Assembly: GCF_902712915.1 (NCBI RefSeq)
Contig: NZ_CACTIA010000005.1
Location: 2,256,001 to 2,320,000 of the forward strand
Source of the DNA: Acidiphilium sp. C61
GTDB taxonomy: Bacteria > Pseudomonadota > Alphaproteobacteria > Acetobacterales > Acetobacteraceae
Direction: 5' to 3'
DNA: 64,000 nucleotides
Shown piece by piece: positions 28,344 to 34,768 of the stretch. Under the pieces are notes generated by a model. That model had not been told where the DNA came from, searched no databases, and worked only from the letters and a program-made list of their open reading frames with translations. Made by a program: the position numbers and the translations under genes. Each line of letters opens with the position of its first letter. Within the stretch, counting starts at the first letter, position 1.

Positions 28344-28837
28344 AGCGAATCAGCTTGTGCGTAACGGTTCCAGTTAAGGCGGACATACTCAGCCATACCC
28401 CGAGCGGGGGCATAGGGTGGATAGATTGCTTGGAAGGCGGCAATCGCCGCTACAATGTTCTTCTGTGCAAGAATATCCGTATGTTTCAGTAGATAAAGGA
28501 GCGCGATACTTGGCGACCGAGATTGACCCTGATTGCAGTGGAGTAGGATTTTGGAGTGGCTGATATTTTTGTGGATGGTCTCGATTGCCACATCGATGAT
28601 TTCTACCGGAATGAAGTTTGGATTCGGTGCGTCAATGAGGTTGAGAATAAGCTGCCCTTCGCGCCACGCATAAAAATACTCTGCGCCCTTAGGTGCGCTC
28701 TTGCCCGGAGCGTACCCTAAAGCCCGGCTATGATACGGTTCTTTGCAGGCATGGATGAAAAACCAGCCTGCTTGACCGCTAAGGCGCCGCTCATCCGTCT
28801 CCGATCCAACAAAGAGATTGGGAATAACCTCAATCAT
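28340..28837 (-). CDS. dual-specificity protein phosphatase-like protein
   Basis: A 165-residue cysteine phosphatase. The active-site loop HCNQGQSRSPS near residue 100 is a full HCX5R signature with the usual serine after arginine, and an upstream acid (Asp in LNLIDAPNPNF) is in the expected place. It may dephosphorylate proteins or a phosphorylated small molecule. It sits inside a type I restriction operon between hsdS and the membrane protein, with 4-base overlaps on both sides, so its level is tied to the restriction complex. Its substrate is unknown. Confidence 0.8.
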   Translation of the reverse strand: MIEVIPNLFVGSETDERRLSGQAGWFFIHACKEPYHSRALGYAPGKSAPKGAEYFYAWREGQLILNLIDAPNPNFIPVEIIDVAIETIHKNISHSKILLHCNQGQSRSPSIALLYLLKHTDILAQKNIVAAIAAFQAIYPPYAPARGMAEYVRLNWNRYAQADSL

Positions 28838-30090
28838 GCCATGGCCTCCAGGACTTTTTCGGCGTCGCGGACACGGATTTCGCCGGACATAAGCTTGGGC
28901 AGGAGAAGGTCCCGGGTGGCGGCTAGGGTCTCGGTCTCCTCGGAATTCGACCGCATTCGCTGACGCAATGGTGCAACTAATCGGTCAAACTGGTTCCTTA
29001 GTTCGTCGTCGCTCCAAGGCACGGGGAGACGATAAACGTTGTTGCGATTTAGACCGGGTACCGCCGCATCGGTGTTCATAGATTCCAGGCCAAGTGTCTG
29101 TAAGTGATAGTAGCAAAAAGTTAGTGGAGCCATCGGCTTTATATAAAAGACCGTATCGATCGGAAAAAAGGGGCGGTCTTCCCAATAAAGTACCCCCACA
29201 GTTCCTTTTCGGCCAATGATGACGGATGGACCTTCAACTAATGCCTCATTGTGGTATCCGGTAACGCCACCCGACCCGTAAACCGGTACCGGTCCAGCCG
29301 ACCTTTCGCTTGCCTTCAATGCCTTGCCATAGGCGAGCTCAAGAATATCTTCGACACGTCTTTGGCCCCACCCCTCCGGCTTGCCTTCATCATCCAGGCG
29401 GTCGGGGAAGAGGGACCAGATTTCTGGGGCGAGGTAGGGGGGGCGGCCTTCGGCTTTGGCGCGGGTGGGGCCGAAATCGACAAACCAATCCTTGAACACC
29501 GCCCGCGCCATCGCCTCCAGCGTCTCGTTCATCTGGCGGTCGAGTTCGATTTTGTCGTCCAAGGCCCCCAGGATGGACGCAATCCCCCGCTGGATTGGCA
29601 ATGGCGGGTACGGGAGTTTGAATGATCTCAAGGATGCTAAGGGCTGCCCAATTCCGGGTGTGCCTACTTGTGAGGCATACTTTAGAATTTCTTCTCGGCC
29701 AGCCCGTGACTTAAAAAAGTAATAGACAAAAAGTGGATTAGCTTTTTTTTCGTCCAGATCAATTTTCATAAGGCTGGTGGACAGAAAATAACGTGAATAT
29801 GCGCCTGTTGGCACCAGGGCAACTTCGCCCACGGAGCCACGATGAGGGAAAACAAGTGTGCTAGGTTTGACTACACACCTAGGCATGGAGTCAGCGAAGT
29901 TATCAGATATATAAACCCAATCGCCCTTCCATGCCCGGGTGTTTGAAATATTTGTTCCTCGAATAACAGGAACGCCCGAGGGCACATAGGTATCTGCTTT
30001 CATCGCAGAGCCGAAAGGGCCGATGGCGATTGCGCCGTTATTAGGTGCAGCAAGAGTACCGAGAGAGACGTCAGTCCATTCACCCATCAC
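28834..30090 (-). CDS. hsdS: type I restriction enzyme specificity subunit HsdS
   Basis: The 418-residue DNA-recognition subunit. Two target-recognition domains are visible (about 10-165 and 235-390), each followed by a helical spacer. The first spacer holds the family motif MARAVFKDWFVDFGPTRAKA near residue 190, and the C-terminal spacer ends TRDLLLPKLMSGEIRV. Target specificity cannot be read from sequence. It lies between fic and the phosphatase gene, overlapping each by 4 bases. Confidence 0.94.
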   Translation of the reverse strand: MMGEWTDVSLGTLAAPNNGAIAIGPFGSAMKADTYVPSGVPVIRGTNISNTRAWKGDWVYISDNFADSMPRCVVKPSTLVFPHRGSVGEVALVPTGAYSRYFLSTSLMKIDLDEKKANPLFVYYFFKSRAGREEILKYASQVGTPGIGQPLASLRSFKLPYPPLPIQRGIASILGALDDKIELDRQMNETLEAMARAVFKDWFVDFGPTRAKAEGRPPYLAPEIWSLFPDRLDDEGKPEGWGQRRVEDILELAYGKALKASERSAGPVPVYGSGGVTGYHNEALVEGPSVIIGRKGTVGVLYWEDRPFFPIDTVFYIKPMAPLTFCYYHLQTLGLESMNTDAAVPGLNRNNVYRLPVPWSDDELRNQFDRLVAPLRQRMRSNSEETETLAATRDLLLPKLMSGEIRVRDAEKVLEAMA

Positions 30091-31187
30091 GACCGCCCCT
30101 CCGGCATGGCAAGAAACAACCCCACGAGCGCCGTATTGATATAATAATTATTCCGCCCGGCCTGGTGCTTATCCACAAACCCAGCCTCCGCGAGTGCATC
30201 AAGATATTTCGCCGCCGTCTGGCGTGATTTCAGATCAAGCTCCTTCTGCACATATTCGATGCGCGTGTACGGATGGCGGAACAGATTGTTAAGAAGCTCC
30301 TGGCTATAGAGTTTTGGCAGTTGCGCCCGCATGCGCTGCTTCACGCTGACCATCTGGCCGCGTATGCCTTCCACCAGGCCCAAGGTGGTTTGCGCTGTCC
30401 GCGCCACGGCCTCCAGCATATACATCACCCAAGCCTCCCACTCCCCCGTGTCGCGCACGGTTTGCAGCAGCCGGTAATAATCGGATTTGGTGCGGGTGAT
30501 GTGGCCGGAGAGGTAGAGGATGGGAATGTCCAGCAGCCCTGTGCGGGTGAGGTAGAGCACATTGAGGATACGGCCAATGCGGCCATTGCCATCCGGGAAA
30601 GGGTGGATGCTTTCAAACTGGTGATGGATGAGCGCCATTTTTATCAGCGGGTCGAGGCCGGAGACACCATCATCGTTCACAAACCGCTCCAGGGCGGACA
30701 TATGCGCCAATATCTCCTGCGCATCCTGCGGCGGCACAAAAACAATCTCGCCATTGGACTCGTTTTTGAGCGCCGTGCCGGGCGTGGCGCGGAACCCATC
30801 GTCCCGGCGCTTGAGCAGGCGAAACATATCAATGAGCGTGCCATTGCGGATCAACCCGCCGGTTTGTTGCAGGTGGGCATAGCCCAGGCGCAGCGCATCG
30901 CGGTACAAGGCTACTTCCTTGGCGGCGGGCGATTGCGGGCCTTCAGGGAAGAGGTCGGCCTGGAACAGCTCATCCTGAGTGGTGACGATGTTTTCCACCT
31001 CGGAGGAGGCTTTCGCTTCCTGTAAAGCCAGCGTGTCGATGAGAATGCCCTGGTTAGGGATCGTCGCCGCCCGGCCCTTGAGCTCCGCCAGCGCGCGGTT
31101 GGCCGCTGCCAGCGCCTTCAACACCGGTACGGTTTCAAGGTCCACCGCAGGGGGCAGTTTCGGGATAATGTATGTTGGCTTTAACAT
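30087..31187 (-). CDS. Fic-domain AMPylase-like protein with winged-helix C-terminus
   Basis: A 366-residue Fic protein. The catalytic motif HPFPDGNGRIGR is complete (near residue 205). An N-terminal inhibitory helix with SSEVEN (near 60) fits the [S/T]xxxE[G/N] rule, so this is a self-inhibited class II Fic. The C-terminal 90 residues form a winged-helix region (RQTAAKYLDALAEAGFVDKH), which suggests DNA binding. Its start is 83 bases after hsdM and its end overlaps hsdS. Fic genes occur in other type I loci; the target protein is unknown. Confidence 0.9.
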   Translation of the reverse strand: MLKPTYIIPKLPPAVDLETVPVLKALAAANRALAELKGRAATIPNQGILIDTLALQEAKASSEVENIVTTQDELFQADLFPEGPQSPAAKEVALYRDALRLGYAHLQQTGGLIRNGTLIDMFRLLKRRDDGFRATPGTALKNESNGEIVFVPPQDAQEILAHMSALERFVNDDGVSGLDPLIKMALIHHQFESIHPFPDGNGRIGRILNVLYLTRTGLLDIPILYLSGHITRTKSDYYRLLQTVRDTGEWEAWVMYMLEAVARTAQTTLGLVEGIRGQMVSVKQRMRAQLPKLYSQELLNNLFRHPYTRIEYVQKELDLKSRQTAAKYLDALAEAGFVDKHQAGRNNYYINTALVGLFLAMPEGRS

Positions 31188-31196
31188 GAGAACCCA

Positions 31197-31245
31197 GACA
31201 TGTTAAAAAAACTTCGTTTTATGAACATGTCGAGTCGATATGTCC
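31197..31245. promoter_or_regulatory. repeated ACATGT-type operator cluster before fic
   Basis: In the 83-base gap between hsdM and fic three related boxes occur: GACATGTT (31197-31204), GAACATGTC (31223-31231) and GATATGTCC (31237-31245). The near-palindromic ACATGT cores spaced by about 14-27 bases look like operator sites. The Fic protein's own winged-helix domain is a candidate ligand (inference). Confidence 0.45.
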
Positions 31246-31270
31246 ATAAAAACCGAGTTTCGCGCACATA

Positions 31271-32872
31271 TCATGGGGTCACCAACTTGAGCCGCTCCCG
31301 GATGGCGGCCGTGAGCTCATCGGCCTTGGCGAATTGGGCCTCCAACGTGGCATTCAGGGCCGCGAATCGCTCGGCAAACGGCACATCATCCTCTTCCGCC
31401 TCCGCTGCCCCCACATAGCGGCCAGGGGTAAGCACATAGCCGTGCCCCGCAATCTCAGCCCGGCTGGCGGCCTTGCAGAAGCCGGGGATGTCGGCGTAAT
31501 CACCTGCTTCAGCCTCGCCGCGCCAGGCATGATAGGTGCGGGAGATTTGCTCGATATCGGCGTCTGAGAACTCCTTGCGGGTGCGGTCCACCAACGCGCC
31601 GAGTTTACGGGCGTCAATGAACAGGATTTCGTCCCGGCGGTCGCGGAAGCGGCCATTCTTCTTGTTGCGGCTCAAGAACCACAAGCACGCGGGAATTTGG
31701 GTGGAGTAGAAAAGCTGGCCGGGCAGCGCGATCATGCAATCCACCACGTCGGCCTCCACCATGGCACGGCGGATAACGTCCTCGCCACTCTGGGCGGAGG
31801 ACATGGAGCCATTGGCCAGCACCACACCCGCCGTGCCGTTGGGTGCCAAGTGGTGGACGATATGTTGCAGCCAGGCGTAGTTGGCGTTGCCCACGGGCGG
31901 GGCACCGAATTGCCAGCGCACATCCTCCCGCAGGCGTTCGCCGCCCCAGTCCGAGATATTGAAAGGGGGGTTGGCGAGGATGAAGTCGAATTTTTTGTCG
32001 CGCCATTCATCCTTGTGGAAGCTGCCCTCGTTGTTCCAGGCGATGCCGCTGGCATCGATTCCACGCACGGCAAGGTTCATTTTGGCGAGGCGCCAGGTCG
32101 TGTAATTACTCTCCTGGCCATAGAGGGCGAGCTGACCGATGCGCCCGCCATGGGCTTCCAAAAACCGCTCGGCTTGCACAAACATCCCGCCCGAGCCGCA
32201 GCACGGATCATAAACCCGCCCCTCTACGCCACGCGCAAGGTCCGGGAAGGGCTCCAGCATTTCCACCAACACGCGCACGACGGAGCGGGGGGTATAGAAT
32301 TCGCCGCCACGCTTGCCCTCGGAGCCCGCGAAGCCGCCCAGGAAATATTCGTATACGCGGCCCAACAGGTCCCGGGCCTTGGCGCCCTCGACTCCAAGGG
32401 CGATGCCAGAGATGAGGTTGATGAGCTCGCCCAGCATCACCTTATCGAGAGCGGGGCGGTTATAGTCCTTCGGCAATACCCCTTTGAGGGTGGGGTTTTC
32501 GGCCTCAATGGCGGCCATGGCATCGTCAATGAGCTTGCCGATGGTGGGCTGCGGGGCATTAGACTCAAGATGAGACCAGCGAGCCAACTTAGGCACCCAG
32601 AAAATGTTCTCACCTATATACTCGTCGCGGTCCTCGGCAGCTTCGGGGTCTTCGCGCAGCAGGGTTTCGTGCCTAGCCTCGAAAGCTAGGGAAATATGAC
32701 GCAGGAAGATCAAACCAAGAACGACGTGCTTGTAATCCGATGGCTCAAGATTCTTACGCAGTTTATCGGCGGCGGCGAAGAGGTCGCGTTCCAGGGCCAA
32801 TTGCCCTTCCGGAGCAGGGTTTTGTGCCGATTTAGTAGTCTCGCCCGATTTACGTGGCCGCCCTCGTGCCAT
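31271..32872 (-). CDS. hsdM: type I DNA methyltransferase subunit HsdM
   Basis: N6-adenine methyltransferase of the type I complex, 533 residues from ATG 32872 ([14 protein letters not shown]); GGAG precedes it, while the longer start at 32905 has a weaker site. The helical N-terminal domain ([20 protein letters not shown]) is followed by the SAM-binding motif [15 protein letters not shown] and catalytic motif [13 protein letters not shown]. Complete and probably active. First gene of the restriction operon. Confidence 0.94.
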   Translation of the reverse strand: MARGRPRKSGETTKSAQNPAPEGQLALERDLFAAADKLRKNLEPSDYKHVVLGLIFLRHISLAFEARHETLLREDPEAAEDRDEYIGENIFWVPKLARWSHLESNAPQPTIGKLIDDAMAAIEAENPTLKGVLPKDYNRPALDKVMLGELINLISGIALGVEGAKARDLLGRVYEYFLGGFAGSEGKRGGEFYTPRSVVRVLVEMLEPFPDLARGVEGRVYDPCCGSGGMFVQAERFLEAHGGRIGQLALYGQESNYTTWRLAKMNLAVRGIDASGIAWNNEGSFHKDEWRDKKFDFILANPPFNISDWGGERLREDVRWQFGAPPVGNANYAWLQHIVHHLAPNGTAGVVLANGSMSSAQSGEDVIRRAMVEADVVDCMIALPGQLFYSTQIPACLWFLSRNKKNGRFRDRRDEILFIDARKLGALVDRTRKEFSDADIEQISRTYHAWRGEAEAGDYADIPGFCKAASRAEIAGHGYVLTPGRYVGAAEAEEDDVPFAERFAALNATLEAQFAKADELTAAIRERLKLVTP

Positions 32873-33036
32873 GGTATCCAAGTCTCCGGTGTTCGTAATG
32901 TGCATCCATTGGTTAATTCATGGAGCAGGGATTGCAACCGGGGAAAGGGTGCGTTCACACATTTGGGCCAAGTATGGTTGCAAGGACGAGTAAGGGATAC
33001 GGCCTGGAAGGAGCCGAAGGTCAAAAAATCTAATTT

Positions 33037-34335
33037 TTACAGCTCGTTGAGTTTTGCAATCTCTCTTAGTGCAGCTTGCTCGAAGCGCCTCACCTGGCGG
33101 ATAATTTTTTGGTTTGTGCCAAAGGCAGTTGCACTGCGCCTGCCGTAGGATGAAAAATTTCGAAGTGTCCGGAGTGCCCCTTCTTCATTAATTTTGATAT
33201 ACGAAAAGCGGCGGTAAAGCTTCTTTGTGTGCACTTTACTTGGTGCTCCCGCTACGGCACGCCACTGCGCTGATTTTTTGGCACGCCGTATGGCTCGTTT
33301 CATCTTGCGCCACTGTCGGGCGAGTGAACTTTCACGAATCGCGGCTCCTGTTTCGCCAAAAGTGAAACCGAGATATTGCGCCATTTTAGTGGTGCTGGGC
33401 ATAGCCCGCCCCTTCTCGAAAAGAGTCTTTTCGGTCTTGTGCGGAGCAATCTCCAGGTTTTCAGCAGTGATCAGACCTAAAATCTCGGCTTCTATCGCCA
33501 GCGCATCTTCAGGTCTGCAAATGACAAGAATGTCGTCGGAATAGCGACGGTAGAACGCACTGACCTTATCGCAACAAGCTCTGGCTGCTGCGTCAAAGTC
33601 CATCATGTAGAGATTGGAGATAGCGGCACTAATTGGTGTGCCCTGCGGGATTCCGCGACGATGACCTTTGGCCAACTCCGGATTGGCATGAAAGGCAATC
33701 CCCTCCGCCTTCAACTCCTCCATGCTGGCGATCCGGTTACGGCTTCTCTCCTTGAGGCGCTGCCCGAACAATGGATGGGCCTTCAGTTCTTCAAGATCGA
33801 CATAGTGAAAGCGGGTAATGAAGCGAAAGACCTTGTACCAGTCATCCGCAAGCTCGATGACTCCCAGTAGAGATTTCAGCCGCCGCTTGAGAAGGCCATG
33901 GTCGAGAGTATCAAAAAAGCTCGTGATGTCGAAAGCCAAGAATACGACAGGGGCCGCTGCCTGCGCGAAAGCCATAGCCTTTGCTGCAAAATCATAGTTG
34001 CCCAGACCAAGCGCACGGTAAGCGATGACGTTGTCCGAGATGCCTGTCGCCTTGTATCGGGCGTCGAGCGCCTGATTAATCTGATGGGCATAGTAGGAAA
34101 GAATGCAGGCATCCCGGTGGGACGCATATTTGATTGGGCGTTCTTTCTGAGTGATCTTCCGCGTCCCAGTCGTTGCGCATTTTTTGTAGCGTGTCTCTGT
34201 CTTCGCGTAGTGGATGAGCGGTGAGAATGCGTGCCGCGACACTACGGCAGGGTCCATCACCTTGCGGGCAAAGGCGTCATTGACGGGCAGGTCAAAGTGC
34301 CGATAGCGGCGCGGCTTCAGCCAATCTGGCGGCAC
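33037..34335 (-). CDS. drt2: defence-associated reverse transcriptase, DRT2-like
   Basis: A 432-residue reverse transcriptase of the Unknown-Group type. Motif A is FLAFDITSFFDTLDH with catalytic Asp136; a middle motif is RGIPQGTPISAAISNLYMMD; the catalytic box is YSDD at residues 265-268 (FYRRYSDDILVIC), where described DRT2 enzymes as I recall them have YCDD. N-terminal stretches YRHFDLPV and RPIKYASHRDACILSYYAHQ match DRT2 as I remember it. I chose the GTG at 34335 because GAGGGGG lies just upstream; the longer frame to 34419 runs through the RNA structure. No maturase domain or DGR repeat is present. It should copy the upstream RNA into concatemeric cDNA. Confidence 0.88.
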   Translation of the reverse strand: MPPDWLKPRRYRHFDLPVNDAFARKVMDPAVVSRHAFSPLIHYAKTETRYKKCATTGTRKITQKERPIKYASHRDACILSYYAHQINQALDARYKATGISDNVIAYRALGLGNYDFAAKAMAFAQAAAPVVFLAFDITSFFDTLDHGLLKRRLKSLLGVIELADDWYKVFRFITRFHYVDLEELKAHPLFGQRLKERSRNRIASMEELKAEGIAFHANPELAKGHRRGIPQGTPISAAISNLYMMDFDAAARACCDKVSAFYRRYSDDILVICRPEDALAIEAEILGLITAENLEIAPHKTEKTLFEKGRAMPSTTKMAQYLGFTFGETGAAIRESSLARQWRKMKRAIRRAKKSAQWRAVAGAPSKVHTKKLYRRFSYIKINEEGALRTLRNFSSYGRRSATAFGTNQKIIRQVRRFEQAALREIAKLNEL

Positions 34336-34344
34336 GCGGTCCCC

Positions 34345-34641
34345 CTCTCGCAGAGTTCGGGGGACTGGCCCTGACCCTGGGCTCCGGCCAAAACCGGGCG
34401 TCCCCCGAACGCACGCCACCTTCTGTCAGCCTTTGCGTTCAGCATCTCAACTCCAAACGCCTCGCTAACACGGGTCTCGAAACGCGAGGTGGTATAATGT
34501 AACCGTGGAGGTTCGAGCGATGCTCGATGTCTCATTCAATCTGGCGGCGGTCATCGTGATGCTTGTCGGCACCATGTGGCCGGGTCACCATATCGAGGTT
34601 GACAGTCTCAACAGTCCGACCGCCAAACCGATTCCTGACGG
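34345..34641 (-). ncRNA. structured DRT2-type non-coding RNA
   Basis: About 300 bases upstream of the reverse transcriptase have no conventional gene but are full of paired segments. Examples are an 11-bp perfect stem (34355-34365 with 34400-34410), a 7-bp stem GAACGCA/TGCGTTC (34434-34440 with 34408-34414) that competes with it, a 6-bp stem CCTCGC/GCGAGG (34484-34489 with 34460-34465), and a hairpin TCGAGC/GCTCGA (34513-34518 with 34522-34527). A near-consensus promoter starts it at about 34641. Size and position match the RNA that DRT2 enzymes copy. The exact 3' end is an estimate. Confidence 0.75.
34484..34612 (+). other. neo: predicted template/repeat unit of a nearly endless ORF (neo)
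   Basis: This 129-base segment (antisense to the ncRNA, the sense of the cDNA) is flanked by AAC: 34481-34483 lies just before it and 34610-34612 ends it. Joined head to tail, TTGACA (34599-34604) and TATAAT (34493-34498) come to lie exactly 17 bases apart. GGAGG (34507-34511) sits 8 bases before ATG 34520. The 43-codon unit in that frame contains no stop, so translation runs endlessly through the repeats. The repeat includes a hydrophobic stretch LAAVIVMLVGTMW and then PGHHIEVDSLN. In plain genomic DNA the frame instead ends after the unit at TAA near 34649, with no well-placed -35. Confidence 0.85.
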
Positions 34642-34647
34642 CAAATT

Positions 34648-34676
34648 ATAATGGAAGCAAGGTGCTTACGCGTCAA
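34648..34676 (-). promoter_or_regulatory. promoter of the DRT2 ncRNA
   Basis: On the minus strand TTGACG (34676-34671) and CATTAT (34653-34648) are separated by 17 bases; an overlapping TATAAT (34650-34645) is 20 bases away. It would start the RNA at about 34641, upstream of the template region and reverse transcriptase gene, and differs from the predicted neo promoter, which faces the other way. Confidence 0.7.
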
Positions 34677-34768
34677 GGGCCGTTCTGAATTCGCACCGAT
34701 GGCCGTAACCGCCCAACGCCCAATACAGGCAGATACTCGTAAAGCCCCAGCTTCCTAATCGAGGCTTA

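Noticed and set aside
34336..34419. N-terminal extension of the reverse transcriptase to GTG 34419
   Set aside because: Its sequence encodes the 11-bp RNA stem, and GTG 34335 has a strong ribosome-binding site in the right place.
33037..34641. Retron, diversity-generating retroelement or group II intron
   Set aside because: The RT has no maturase or endonuclease domain, no template/variable repeat pair was seen, and the catalytic box is YSDD. The upstream RNA fits DRT2 with its endless-frame geometry instead.
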